Assembly: GCF_016907815.1 (NCBI RefSeq)
Contig: NZ_JAFBCQ010000001.1
Location: forward strand, 3,224,001 to 3,288,000
Origin: Microbacterium aurum
Lineage (GTDB): Bacteria > Actinomycetota > Actinomycetes > Actinomycetales > Microbacteriaceae
Direction of reading: 5' to 3'
DNA length: 64,000 bases
Made by a program: the position numbers and the translations under genes. The notes below the pieces were generated by a model that saw only the letters and a program-made list of their open reading frames with translations, was not told the origin of the DNA and did no database searches. Each line of letters opens with the position of its first letter. Within the stretch, counting starts at the first letter, position 1. Positions 16,339 to 26,343 of the stretch are shown piece after piece.

Positions 16339-17244
16339 ATGGCCTCGAGCAGCAACCCCGCATTCCGCCACCCCGCGTTCCAGGAACAGCGGCCCGGGCT
16401 GACCCCGCCGGCTGCCCAGACCCAGTTCGCCGCGACCACCGCGCAGTCCGTCGACGTCGCCGCACAAGCGCAGCTCGAGGGCGCGTTCGCCGCCCCCGCC
16501 GCCGGTGCGGTCCAGACCGGTCGCATGACCGTCGAGGACACCGTCGTCAAGACGCTCGCGCTCTTCGGCATCCTTCTCGTGACGGCCGTTGTCGGCTGGA
16601 TCTGGACCATGTCGCCGGTCACCGCCGCGAACCCCGTGCCGACGATGATGCCGTGGATCATCGGCGCGATGGGCGGCTTCGTCCTCGCGATGGTCGTGAC
16701 GTTCACCTCGCGCAAGAAGGTCCGCCCGGGCCTCATCTTCGGGTACGCCGCCTTCGAGGGCCTGTTCATCGGCGGCATCTCGGCGTTCTTCGAGTTCATC
16801 TGGCCCGGCATCGTCATGCAGGCCACCCTCGCGACGCTGTCGGTCGTCGGCGTGACCCTCGCCCTCTTCGCCAGCGGCAAGGTCCGCGCCTCGGCCAAGG
16901 CCACGAAGATCTTCATGATCGCGATGGTCGGCTACCTGGTGTTCTCGCTCATCAACGTCGTCATGATGATGTTCGGCGCGTTCCCCGCCGGCAGCGGCGG
17001 CCCCTTCGGCATGCTGTCGAACTACAGCATCGCGGGCATCCCGCTGGGTGTCATCATCGGCGTCCTCGTCGTGATCATGGCGGCGTACTCGCTCGTGCTC
17101 GACTTCGACTCGGTGCAGCAGGGCGTGCGCAACGGCGCTCCCCGCGAGTACGGCTGGCTCGGCGCCTTCGGCATCATGGTCACGGTCGTCTGGCTCTACA
17201 TCGAGATCCTGCGCCTCATCGCGATCCTCCGCGGCAACAACTGA
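16339..17244 (+). CDS. Bax inhibitor-1/YccA family membrane protein
   Basis: 301 residues from ATG at 16339 with GGAG about 10 nt upstream; the frame is open further up but lacks similarity. A Gln/Ala-rich cytoplasmic N-terminus (1-75) precedes seven hydrophobic helices, with FEGLFIGGISAFFE and the C-terminal NGAPREYGWLGAFGIMVTVVWLYIEILRLIAILRG typical of actinobacterial YccA-like proteins. The family includes calcium-leak channels and FtsH-linked membrane proteins; the role here is unknown. A strong terminator follows. Confidence 0.92.
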   Translation: MASSSNPAFRHPAFQEQRPGLTPPAAQTQFAATTAQSVDVAAQAQLEGAFAAPAAGAVQTGRMTVEDTVVKTLALFGILLVTAVVGWIWTMSPVTAANPVPTMMPWIIGAMGGFVLAMVVTFTSRKKVRPGLIFGYAAFEGLFIGGISAFFEFIWPGIVMQATLATLSVVGVTLALFASGKVRASAKATKIFMIAMVGYLVFSLINVVMMMFGAFPAGSGGPFGMLSNYSIAGIPLGVIIGVLVVIMAAYSLVLDFDSVQQGVRNGAPREYGWLGAFGIMVTVVWLYIEILRLIAILRGNN

Positions 17245-17262
17245 CCCGCGGCTCTCGCTGAC

Positions 17263-17291
17263 AGGCCCGTCCGGCTCCGCCGGGCGGGCCT
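17263..17291 (+). terminator. Rho-independent terminator after the Bax-inhibitor-like gene
   Basis: AGGCCCGTCCGG (17263-17274) pairs with CCGGGCGGGCCT (17280-17291) over 12 positions with one T-G wobble, followed by TTTCG. It lies 19 bp after the stop codon. Confidence 0.8.
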
Positions 17292-17351
17292 TTCGCATCC
17301 CCCGCCACGCGCGCCCGCCGGCCCACCCCGCGCCCGCGAGACGCGGTGTGC

Positions 17352-17388
17352 GCACCGAGACACGCGCTGTGCACCCGTGTCTCGGTGC
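17352..17388. repeat. Inverted repeat GCACCGAGACACG / CGTGTCTCGGTGC
   Basis: A perfect 13-bp inverted repeat with an 11-nt spacer sits between the convergent Bax-inhibitor and guaA genes. A third partial copy (GCGTGTCTCGGCGC) follows at 17395-17408. There is no U-tract. Confidence 0.7.
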
Positions 17389-17430
17389 AGGAAGCGTGTC
17401 TCGGCGCGGGCGGATGCCGGGTGAGACGAC

Positions 17431-17458
17431 GGATGCCGGGGCGCGCGCCCCGGCATCC
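17431..17458 (-). terminator. Perfect 28-bp palindrome downstream of guaA
   Basis: GGATGCCGGGGCGC and its exact reverse complement abut with no loop, 8 bp beyond the guaA stop. It can form a 12-13 bp hairpin in RNA. It lacks a U-tract, so it may terminate weakly or mark a 3' end. Confidence 0.5.
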
Positions 17459-17465
17459 GGTCAGA

Positions 17466-19049
17466 TCACTCCCACTCGATGGTTCCCGGGGGCTTGGACG
17501 TGACGTCAAGCACGACCCGGTTGACCTCGCGCACCTCGTTCGTGATGCGGTTCGAGATCTTCGACAGCACGTCGTAGGGCAGGCGCGTCCAGTCGGCGGT
17601 CATCGCGTCCTCCGATGACACCGGACGCAGCACGATCGGATGCCCATACGTGCGGCCGTCGCCCTGGACGCCGACCGAGCGGACATCGGCGAGCAGCACG
17701 ACGGGGCACTGCCAGATCTCGCCGTCCAGCCCCGCGCGCGTCAGCTCCTCGCGGGCGATGGCGTCGGCGTCACGCAGGATCTCAAGGCGGTCAGCGGTGA
17801 CCTCACCCACGATCCGGATGCCGAGGCCGGGGCCCGGAAACGGCTGGCGGCCGACGATCTCGGCGGGCAGTCCCAGCTCGCGTCCGATCGCGCGGACCTC
17901 GTCCTTGAACAGCGTCCGCAGCGGCTCGACGAGCTCGAACTGCAGGTCCTCCGGCAGGCCGCCCACGTTGTGGTGGCTCTTGATGTTCGCGGTGCCCGCA
18001 CCGCCGCCGGATTCGACGACGTCGGGGTACAGCGTCCCCTGCACGAGGAACCGGATCGGGTCGCCCTCGGCTTCCGCCTCCGCCAGGAGCTCCTGCTGCA
18101 CCTTCTCGAATGCGCGGATGAACTCGCGCCCGATGATCTTGCGCTTCTGCTCCGGGTCGCTGACACCGGCGAGCGCGGTCAGGAACGTCTCGCGCGCGTC
18201 GACGGTGATGAGGCGCACGCCCGTGGAGGCGACGTAGTCGTTCTCCACCTGCTCGCGCTCGCCCTTGCGCAGGAGCCCGTGGTCGATGAACACGGCGACG
18301 AGCTGGTCGCCGACCGCCTCGTGCACGAGTGCGGTCGAGACGGCGGAGTCGACGCCGCCCGACAGTGCCGAGAGCACGCGGCCCGTGCCGATCTGCTCGC
18401 GGATGCGCGCGACCTGTTCGGCGATGACGTTGCCGCTGTTCCAGTCCGAGGCGAGCCCCGCGGCCTTGTGCAGGAAGTTCTGCAGCACCTCCTGGCCGTG
18501 GTCGGAGTGCTTGACCTCGGGGTGCCACTGCACGCCGTAGAAGCACTTCTCCGCGTTGCCGAAGGCGGCGACGGGGGTGGCGGCCGTGGAGGCGAGCACC
18601 TCGAAGCCCTCGGGGGCGCGGGCGACCTGGTCGCCGTGGCTCATCCAGACGTTCTGCTGGGAGGGCTGGCCGCCGAGAAGGACGCCGCCGTCGTTCGCGA
18701 TCACGGCATCCGTCGCGCCGTACTCGCGCAGGCCCGTGTTCGCGACCTCGCCGCCGAGCTGCTGGGCCATCACCTGGAAGCCGTAGCAGATGCCGAGCGT
18801 GGGGATGCCGAGCTGCAGCACACCGGGGTCGAGTGCGGGCGCACCGGGCTCGTACACCGACGACGGCCCGCCGGAGAGGATGAGCGCGACCGGATTGCGG
18901 GCCTCGACCTCGGCGGCCGTCACGGTGTGCGGGACGAGCTCGCTGTACACACCCGCCTCACGGACGCGCCGCGCGATGAGCTGCGCGTACTGCGCGCCGA
19001 AATCGACGACGAGGACGGGACGCTGGGCGGTCTCGGTCTGAGTGGTCAC
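17466..19049 (-). CDS. guaA: GMP synthase (glutamine-hydrolysing)
   Basis: 527 residues from GTG at 19049, overlapping the DUF3817 stop by GTGA; the longer open frame lies in that gene. The N-terminal class I glutamine amidotransferase (about 10-200) has GGPSSVYE, nucleophile Cys in GICYGFQ and His/Glu in VQWHPEV. The ATP-pyrophosphatase (about 205-400) has the P-loop [12 protein letters not shown] and KSHHNVGG. The C-terminal dimerisation domain ends [13 protein letters not shown]. It makes GMP from XMP. It is the last gene of a guaB3-SURF1-DUF3817-guaA operon. Confidence 0.98.
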   Translation of the reverse strand: MTTQTETAQRPVLVVDFGAQYAQLIARRVREAGVYSELVPHTVTAAEVEARNPVALILSGGPSSVYEPGAPALDPGVLQLGIPTLGICYGFQVMAQQLGGEVANTGLREYGATDAVIANDGGVLLGGQPSQQNVWMSHGDQVARAPEGFEVLASTAATPVAAFGNAEKCFYGVQWHPEVKHSDHGQEVLQNFLHKAAGLASDWNSGNVIAEQVARIREQIGTGRVLSALSGGVDSAVSTALVHEAVGDQLVAVFIDHGLLRKGEREQVENDYVASTGVRLITVDARETFLTALAGVSDPEQKRKIIGREFIRAFEKVQQELLAEAEAEGDPIRFLVQGTLYPDVVESGGGAGTANIKSHHNVGGLPEDLQFELVEPLRTLFKDEVRAIGRELGLPAEIVGRQPFPGPGLGIRIVGEVTADRLEILRDADAIAREELTRAGLDGEIWQCPVVLLADVRSVGVQGDGRTYGHPIVLRPVSSEDAMTADWTRLPYDVLSKISNRITNEVREVNRVVLDVTSKPPGTIEWE

Positions 19050-19555
19050 CGGGTGCCTTCCGTGGTGGATGCCGGGGCGGCTCCGTCGACAGACTCGGGA
19101 ACCGGATGTGCGAGCGCGGCCGCAGCCGCCTCGGAGGCCTCGCGCTCGGCGAGGTACGCCTTCACCTCGCGGCCCACGCGCGCCTCCATGAAGAACGACA
19201 GCAGCGGCACGATGCCGCCGAGCGCGAGCGTCACGAACCGGACGAAGCCCCAGCGCATGAGGCTCCACACGCGGAAGCACGCGAAGAGGTACACGACGTA
19301 GAACCAGCCGTGCGCGATGAGGATGCCGAGCGACAGGTTCACCCCGTCGCCCGTGGACTCGCCGAAGGCGTCGACCGGCGCGAACCAGAGGAAGCCGCCG
19401 GATCCGCCGAGGAACAACTCGTAGTGGAAGCCGTACTTGATGATCATCTCGGCGCACAGCGACAGCAGCATGACACCGGTGATCACCGACGCGATCTGGT
19501 AGAACTTCAGCGCCCCTCGGATCGCCGGAAACGTGGCGAGTTTGGGCTGAGGCAT
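19046..19555 (-). CDS. DUF3817-family membrane protein
   Basis: 169 residues. About four hydrophobic helices are present: [60 protein letters not shown] and [19 protein letters not shown], with the motif HGWFYVVYL typical of DUF3817, an integral membrane family of actinobacteria with unknown role. The Ala-rich C-terminus is cytoplasmic. A TAGACT box (19563-19568) 7 nt before the ATG indicates a possible internal leaderless promoter. It overlaps guaA by 4 bp. Confidence 0.88.
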   Translation of the reverse strand: MPQPKLATFPAIRGALKFYQIASVITGVMLLSLCAEMIIKYGFHYELFLGGSGGFLWFAPVDAFGESTGDGVNLSLGILIAHGWFYVVYLFACFRVWSLMRWGFVRFVTLALGGIVPLLSFFMEARVGREVKAYLAEREASEAAAAALAHPVPESVDGAAPASTTEGTR

Positions 19556-19562
19556 GCCCTCC

Positions 19563-19568
19563 AGTCTA
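19563..19568 (-). promoter_or_regulatory. Leaderless-type -10 box TAGACT, DUF3817 gene
   Basis: TAGACT, 7 nt before the ATG at 19555; it lies in the 10-bp gap after the SURF1 stop, so it would be an operon-internal promoter. GGAGG also lies in the gap and could serve as a ribosome site. Confidence 0.4.
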
Positions 19569-20435
19569 GTCGCCGGGGGGCCCCGCTCCGGCCGCGGCCT
19601 CCTCGAGCGCCTCGACCTCCTTCTCCCACGCGTCGCGGGCGAGGCGGTACCACATGTAGAACGCGAAGCCCGCGAAGATCGCCCACTCCGCCGCGTAGAA
19701 CACGTTCAGCCAGTTGACGCCGGAGCCCTCCTCGGGCGCGGGCGAATCGATCGCGACGAGCCCGTCGGGCAGGGTCTCCCCCGCGTCGGCGACGAGGTAG
19801 GGCCGGTACACGTTCAGATCGTCGACGTCGTGCCACCAGCCGAGGAGGGCCGCCGGCGACATCCGCGTCATCTCGGTCGCGGGGCCCTCGCGCGGCGGGG
19901 CCGCCGGTCCCTCGTCGGCGATGAGCCGGCCGACGAGCGTCACCGTGTCGGCGGGGGCGTCGTTGAGAGCGGATGCCGCGGCATCCGCGCTCTCGCGATC
20001 AGCGGCCCAGCCGAGCGCCACCGCGAGCGAGGTGGGCGCGGTCGCGTCCAGCCGCAGCTGACCGGTCACCCAGTACCCGGCGACGCCGTCGTTGTAGCGC
20101 GACGAGACGACGAGGAAGTCCCCCGGCACAAAAGTGCCGGTCACCTCGACCCGCTGCCCCACGAGCGGCTCCGGCAGGTAGGCACCGGGCGCCACGACGT
20201 CGGCGAGGGGTCGCACCTGCTCGGTTGCCCCGGGAGGCGGGGGATTCGTGTCGATCGCGCGCCCCAGCTGCCACTGCCCGAGCCACGCGAACACCGCCGC
20301 GACCAGCAGGGCGAACGCCAGCATCCCGAGCCACCACGGCCGCAGCATGACCTCGCGCAGCGTGGGCGGGAACACCTCGGCGCGCTCGGGCGGGCGCGCC
20401 GCGACCGGCTTCTCGCTCAACGACCGGGCATCCAC
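19566..20435 (-). CDS. SURF1-family cytochrome oxidase assembly protein
   Basis: 289 residues from GTG at 20435; the first about 29 residues (VDARSLSEKPVAARPPERAE) are not conserved in type, and MLRPWWLG at 20348 is an alternative start. Helix 1 WWLGMLAFALLVAAVFAWLGQWQLGRA, the periplasmic region (GQRVEVTGTFVPGDFLV, ALGWAADRESA, NVYRPYLV) and helix 2 (NWLNVFYAAEWAIFAGFAFYMWYRLARD) match SURF1. It helps assemble cytochrome c oxidase. The N-terminal SLSEKP is encoded by half of a dispersed repeat (20412-20428). Confidence 0.88.
   Translation of the reverse strand: MDARSLSEKPVAARPPERAEVFPPTLREVMLRPWWLGMLAFALLVAAVFAWLGQWQLGRAIDTNPPPPGATEQVRPLADVVAPGAYLPEPLVGQRVEVTGTFVPGDFLVVSSRYNDGVAGYWVTGQLRLDATAPTSLAVALGWAADRESADAAASALNDAPADTVTLVGRLIADEGPAAPPREGPATEMTRMSPAALLGWWHDVDDLNVYRPYLVADAGETLPDGLVAIDSPAPEEGSGVNWLNVFYAAEWAIFAGFAFYMWYRLARDAWEKEVEALEEAAAGAGPPGD
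20412..20428 (-). repeat. Partial dispersed repeat (CCCGGTCGTTGAGCGAG) at the SURF1 start
   Basis: The minus strand reads CCCGGTCGTTGAGCGAG, identical to the first 17 bases of the repeat at 5905-5942. It is translated as part of the SURF1 N-terminus just after the GTG start. Confidence 0.5.
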
Positions 20436-20436
20436 A

Positions 20437-21561
20437 TCAGTTCGCGGAGTACGGCGCGACGACGACCTCGACGCGCTGGAACTCCTTGAGGTCGGAATAT
20501 CCGGTCGTGGCCATCGACTTGCGGAGCGCGCCGATGAGGTTGGCGGTGCCGTCGGCGACGGGCGCCGGGCCGTACAGGATCTCCTCGAGGGGGGCGACCT
20601 GGCCGACCTCGACGCGGCGGCCGCGCGGCAGCGTGGGGTGGTGCGCCTCGGGCCCCCAGTGGAATCCGCGGCCGGGCGCATCGGTTGCGCGCGCGAGCGC
20701 GACGCCGAGCATGACGGCATCCGCGCCCATCGCGAGGGCCTTCACGATGTCGCCGGACGTGCCGACGCCGCCGTCGGCGATGACGTGCACGTAGCGGCCG
20801 CCGGACTCGTCCAGGTAGTCGCGGCGCGCGCCGGCCACGTCGGCGACCGCCGTCGCCATGGGGGCATGGATGCCGAGGGTCGCGCGGGTCGTCGACGCCG
20901 CTCCCCCGCCGAAGCCGACGAGCACGCCCGCCGCGCCGGTGCGCATGAGATGCAGGGCCGCGGTGTAGGTCGAGGCGCCGCCGACGATGACGGGGACGTC
21001 GAGGTCGTAGATGAACTTCTTGAGGTTCAGCGGTGCCGCGTCGCTCGAGACGTGCTCGGCCGAGACGGTGGTGCCGCGGATGACGAACAGGTCGACGCCG
21101 GCGGCGACAACGGTCTCGTACAGCTCCTGCGTGCGCTGCGGGGTGAGAGACCCCGCGACGGTGACGCCGGCGTCGCGGATCTCGGCGAGGCGGTCGCGCA
21201 CGAGCTCGGGCTTGATCGGCTCGGCGTAGAGCTCCTGCATGCGGCGGGTCGCCTCGTGCGGCGCGAGACCGGCGATCTCGGCGAGGAGCGGCTCGGGGTC
21301 GTCGTAACGCGTCCACACGCCCTCGAGGTCGAGCACGCCGAGGCCGCCGAGCTGACCGAGCATGATGGCCGTCGTCGGGCTCATGACCGAATCCATGGGA
21401 GCGCCGAGCACGGGGATCTCGAACCCGAAGGCGTCGATCGACCAGGCCGTGGAGACGTCCTCGGGGTTGCGGGTGCGCCGCGAGGGCACAACCGCGATGT
21501 CGTCGAACGCATACGCGCGGCGGGCGCGCTTGGCGCGGCCGAGCTCGATCTCCATGCTCAC
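20437..21561 (-). CDS. GuaB3-family IMP dehydrogenase-related protein
   Basis: 374 residues. This is an IMPDH/GMP-reductase-type TIM barrel without CBS domains: MEIELGRAKRARRAYAFDDI, SRRTRNPEDV, LGAPMDSVMSP, IRGTTVSAEHVS where IMPDH has its active-site Cys loop, VIADGGVGTSGDI and KALAMGADAVMLG. It is the GuaB3 group common in actinobacteria; its catalytic role is unsettled. GTG at 21561 is preceded 6 nt upstream by TAGGCT, favouring it as a leaderless start over ATG at 21555. It heads the operon that ends in guaA, which supports a purine-linked role. Confidence 0.93.
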   Translation of the reverse strand: MSMEIELGRAKRARRAYAFDDIAVVPSRRTRNPEDVSTAWSIDAFGFEIPVLGAPMDSVMSPTTAIMLGQLGGLGVLDLEGVWTRYDDPEPLLAEIAGLAPHEATRRMQELYAEPIKPELVRDRLAEIRDAGVTVAGSLTPQRTQELYETVVAAGVDLFVIRGTTVSAEHVSSDAAPLNLKKFIYDLDVPVIVGGASTYTAALHLMRTGAAGVLVGFGGGAASTTRATLGIHAPMATAVADVAGARRDYLDESGGRYVHVIADGGVGTSGDIVKALAMGADAVMLGVALARATDAPGRGFHWGPEAHHPTLPRGRRVEVGQVAPLEEILYGPAPVADGTANLIGALRKSMATTGYSDLKEFQRVEVVVAPYSAN

Positions 21562-21567
21562 CCTGCC

Positions 21568-21573
21568 AGCCTA
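21568..21573 (-). promoter_or_regulatory. Leaderless-type -10 box TAGGCT, guaB3 operon
   Basis: TAGGCT, 6 nt before the GTG at 21561; supports GTG rather than ATG (21555) as start. Confidence 0.55.
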
Positions 21574-21661
21574 CCGGGAGGGGCTGTGAGCGCGCGGGTT
21601 CCCGGCGTCGGGACGACCGGTCCAGCCGAACCCCTCCGGAGTCGCCGGTGGATGCCTCGCC

Positions 21662-22597
21662 TCATCCCCACCGGATCGCCTCCGGCCCTCCGGTGGGGGC
21701 CCCGGCATCCTGCTCGATCCACTCGAGGGCCACGTCGGCCACGGCGCCGGGGGCATCATCGGTCATGAAGTGAGACGCGCCGTCGACATAGGCGAAGTCG
21801 ACCCGGTCGGCGTAGCGCTCGGGGTGGCGGCAGATGCGCCGCATGATCGCCTCATTCCAGAACCGATCCTCACGGCCGTAGACGAACCGGGTCGGCACAG
21901 TGAGACGGCGGCGGCGGTAGACACCGGCGGTCATCCGCAGCCCCTCGGGCACGATGAGCCGCCGGCTCGCCGACCGGATCGCGCGGTCGATCTCGGGGCG
22001 ACGCAGCGGCGCGAGGTGGGCGTCGATGACGGCATCCGGAAGCGGCCGCGCCGCGTACTCGGACGAGAAGGTGCCGCGCAGCGAGGCGCCCGGTCGATGG
22101 AAGAGGAACGCCGGAAGGTGCTTGAAGCCCGGCAGTGTGCGCAGGCTGAACGCCATGAAGGCGGGCGGGACGGACAGCTGCACGGCCCTGCGGACGCGCT
22201 CGGGGTGCTCGTAGGAGAGCTGCATCGCGGTCAGCGCGCCCAGGTCGTGCGACAACAGGTGGGCGCGGGCGATGCCGAGCTCATCCAGGATCGCGAGGAT
22301 GTCCTGCAGGCGCGTCTCCCTGTCCATGTGCTCGTCGGCGGCGGCGGTCCACCCCGCTCCCCGCAGATCCGGGCACAGCACCCGGTAGCCGCGGGCGGCG
22401 ACGAGCGGGGCGACGGTCTCCCACTGCCACCAGTGCTCCGGGCACCCGTGCAGTAGGAGGACAGGGTCGCCCTCGCCGATCTCGGCCAGGTGCGTCCGCA
22501 GCCCCGGGGTCTCGACGATCGAATGCGTGAAGCCGGGGGCATCCGGCAGCGCGGGCCATTCGGCCGGAAAAAGCGTGTCGTGCTGAGGCGTGTCCAT
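21662..22597 (-). CDS. Alpha/beta hydrolase, epoxide-hydrolase type
   Basis: 311 residues. The oxyanion motif HGCPEHWWQW, an Asp in the nucleophile elbow (LLSHDLGALTAM, so Asp rather than Ser), the cap region, the acid in YGREDRFW and a late His in YVDGASHFMTDDAPG fit the epoxide hydrolase/haloalkane dehalogenase branch. The substrate is unknown. It is divergent from a TetR-family gene with a palindrome 24 bp before its start, so its expression is probably repressed until a ligand binds. ATG 22597 has GAAGAAGG upstream. Confidence 0.88.
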   Translation of the reverse strand: MDTPQHDTLFPAEWPALPDAPGFTHSIVETPGLRTHLAEIGEGDPVLLLHGCPEHWWQWETVAPLVAARGYRVLCPDLRGAGWTAAADEHMDRETRLQDILAILDELGIARAHLLSHDLGALTAMQLSYEHPERVRRAVQLSVPPAFMAFSLRTLPGFKHLPAFLFHRPGASLRGTFSSEYAARPLPDAVIDAHLAPLRRPEIDRAIRSASRRLIVPEGLRMTAGVYRRRRLTVPTRFVYGREDRFWNEAIMRRICRHPERYADRVDFAYVDGASHFMTDDAPGAVADVALEWIEQDAGAPTGGPEAIRWG

Positions 22598-22620
22598 GGC
22601 GACCTTCTTCGCTCGCGGGA

Positions 22621-22640
22621 TCTACTATTTTCATAGTAGA
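22621..22640. promoter_or_regulatory. Palindromic operator for the TetR-family regulator
   Basis: TCTACTATTTTCATAGTAGA is a perfect 8-bp inverted repeat around TTTC and is AT-rich in very GC-rich surroundings. It lies midway between the divergent hydrolase (22597) and regulator (22661) starts, where it could overlap both promoters and allow autoregulation. Confidence 0.8.
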
Positions 22641-22660
22641 CCGATCGGAACGGGGTGTCC

Positions 22661-23212
22661 ATGGCCGCTGCCACGCGGGAGCGCGCGCTCGAGGCATCCG
22701 TCGACCTCCTCGGCACGCAGGGCGTCCGCGCGCTGAGCCACGCGCGCGTCGACGACCGGGCCGGACTGCCGGCGGGATCCACGTCGAACTGGTTCCGCAC
22801 CCGACGCGCACTCCTGGCGGGTGTCGTGGACTGGATCGCGGAACGTGAACGGGCCGACTTCGCCGCGGCATCCGTCCCCGCCGTCACCGGCCCGGACGAC
22901 CTCGCCGAGGGACTGATCCGGATGATCGAGACCGAGAGCGGCCCGTTCGCGTCGCGCACCCGCGCCCGATATGCGCTGTTCCTCGAGCTCGCGGGGGACG
23001 CCGAGCTCCTGGGTCCCCTCCGCCGACAGCGGCAGGAGTTCGAGCGCTGGACCGAGCGGATCGTGACGGATGCCGGCATCCCCGACCCCGCGCCCGCCAC
23101 GCGCGCACTCATGGCGCTGGCCGAGGGGCTCCTCCTGCACCGGCTGACAGTCGACCAGGCCCTGGACATCCGACCGCTGATGACGCGCGCCGTGCACGGA
23201 CTGGCCCGCTAG
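22661..23212 (+). CDS. TetR-family transcriptional regulator
   Basis: 183 residues from ATG at 22661 (GTG at 22655 also possible). The N-terminal helix-turn-helix (about 5-50: RERALEASVDLLGTQGVRALSHARVDDRAGLPAGSTSNWFRTRRALLAGV) is typical of TetR. The C-terminal ligand-binding half (about 60-183) resembles a TetR_C group with FLELAGDAELLGPLRRQ. It most likely represses itself and the divergent epoxide-hydrolase-like gene through the palindrome between them. Confidence 0.9.
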   Translation: MAAATRERALEASVDLLGTQGVRALSHARVDDRAGLPAGSTSNWFRTRRALLAGVVDWIAERERADFAAASVPAVTGPDDLAEGLIRMIETESGPFASRTRARYALFLELAGDAELLGPLRRQRQEFERWTERIVTDAGIPDPAPATRALMALAEGLLLHRLTVDQALDIRPLMTRAVHGLAR

Positions 23213-23269
23213 CCGCGGCGCCGCCGTGGGGTTCGCGAGGGGAAGAGGAGCGCTCGGACGCTCCCGGAC

Positions 23270-24850
<1,581 letters not shown>

Positions 24851-24981
24851 CTATGCCACGCCACGCCGCACCGAACAAGGTCTGTAGGTGAAACAATCCC
24901 GACACATTACGCTCGTACCGTCGTTGATCAACGTCGATGCGACCGCATCACCCGAAATGGTGCGCCGGACTGGAGGAACCT

Positions 24982-26343
24982 TTGAGTCCCACGACCGTCA
25001 CCGCGCGAACTCCACTGAGGTGGATCGTGCTCTTCCTGGGGGCGCTGCTGGCTGCGAGCCTGTTCGTCCTCAGCAGCCCCGCGACGGCGGCACACGCCGC
25101 CGCACCGGACACTCCGGGGGGTGATCAGGAGCAGACCGACTATTACTTCGGCGGGGTCATCACCTTCGAGGACGAACCCGTCCCCGACGTGACGGTGTCG
25201 GTGAACGGCAACGGGTTCGAGGCTGAGACCGTGACGGATGCCGAGGGCAAGTGGCGCCTGTACGTCCCGGAGAAGGAGAAGTACACGCTCGTCGTCGACG
25301 AGTCGACCCTCCCCGACGGCGTGATCGTCGATCCGTCGCTGCTGCCCGAGGGCCTACAGCCGGTGCAGGGCACGACGGGATCGTTCGAGGTCGAGTTCGG
25401 CCTGACGAAGACGAAGATCGTGAACCTCTTCCTCGGCGAAGGGCAGCGGCAGACGACCTCCTTCGCCGACCAGCTCGCCATCCGGCTCGTCAACGGCCTG
25501 AACTTCGGCCTGCTGCTGGCGCTGGCCGCGATGGGCGCGGCGCTCATCTACGGCACGACGGGCCTGTCGAACTTCGCCCACGGCGAGATGGTGACGTGGG
25601 GGGCACTCGTCGCACTGCTGTTCAGCACGACGTGGCAGCTGCCGATCTGGCTCGGCGTGCTGGCGGCGGTGCTGGCCGGGGCGGGGCTGGGACTGGCGAT
25701 GGATGCCGGGTTGTGGCGGCCGCTGCGCCGTCGGGGCCTCGGGATCGTCCAGCTCATGATCGTGAGCATCGGCCTGTCGCTGGCGCTGCGGTACGTCTAC
25801 CAGTTCTTCGTCGGCGGCAAGACCTATCAGCTGCCCGGGGCGAGCCCGACGCCGATCCAGTTCGGCCCGATCTCGCTGTCGTACATCGACCTGGTCAGCA
25901 TGGGCGTGAGCATCGTGGTCATTGTCGCGGTGGCGTTCTTCCTGCTGCGCACCCGCATCGGCAAGGCGACGCGCGCGATCTCGGACAACCCGCAGCTGGC
26001 CGCGGCATCCGGGATCAACGTCGACCGGGTCATCCGGATCGTGTGGGTGCTCGCCGGAGCGCTCGCGGCGATCTCCGGCGTGCTGTGGGCGTACTTCCGC
26101 CCCGGCGTGCAGTGGAACATGGGCACGCAGATGCTGCTGCTCATCTTCGCCGCGATCACCCTGGGCGGGCTCGGCACCGCGTTCGGCGCCCTCCTCGGCT
26201 CGCTGATCGTCGGCATCGTCGTCGAGGTCTCGACGCTGTGGATCCCGTCCGACCTCAAGTACGCGGGAGCCCTCGTCGTGCTGATCATCATCCTGCTGGT
26301 CAGACCCCAGGGTCTGCTGGGTCGCAAAGAAAGGCTCGGGTGA
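24982..26343 (+). CDS. livH: Branched-chain amino acid ABC permease LivH with extra N-terminal extracellular domain
   Basis: 453 residues from TTG at 24982 with GGAGG 5-9 nt upstream. A signal peptide (LRWIVLFLGALLAASLFVL, cleavage near ATAAHAA) is followed by a carboxypeptidase-regulatory or CNA-B-like beta domain (about 53-115: GGVITFEDEPVPDVTVSVNG...DAEGKWRLYVPEKEKYTLVV). The LivH core follows (from about 165: GLNFGLLLALAAMGAALIYG, GLSNFAHGEMVTWGA, ...IVGIVVEVSTLWIPSDLKYAG). Ordinary LivH proteins are about 300 residues, so the first about 150 are an addition. It is the first gene of livHMGF. Confidence 0.92.
   Translation: MSPTTVTARTPLRWIVLFLGALLAASLFVLSSPATAAHAAAPDTPGGDQEQTDYYFGGVITFEDEPVPDVTVSVNGNGFEAETVTDAEGKWRLYVPEKEKYTLVVDESTLPDGVIVDPSLLPEGLQPVQGTTGSFEVEFGLTKTKIVNLFLGEGQRQTTSFADQLAIRLVNGLNFGLLLALAAMGAALIYGTTGLSNFAHGEMVTWGALVALLFSTTWQLPIWLGVLAAVLAGAGLGLAMDAGLWRPLRRRGLGIVQLMIVSIGLSLALRYVYQFFVGGKTYQLPGASPTPIQFGPISLSYIDLVSMGVSIVVIVAVAFFLLRTRIGKATRAISDNPQLAAASGINVDRVIRIVWVLAGALAAISGVLWAYFRPGVQWNMGTQMLLLIFAAITLGGLGTAFGALLGSLIVGIVVEVSTLWIPSDLKYAGALVVLIIILLVRPQGLLGRKERLG

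Noticed and set aside
23213..23269. Terminator between TetR gene and guaB
   Set aside because: Only a 6-bp stem (GGAGCG/CGCTCC) without U-run was found; too weak to annotate.
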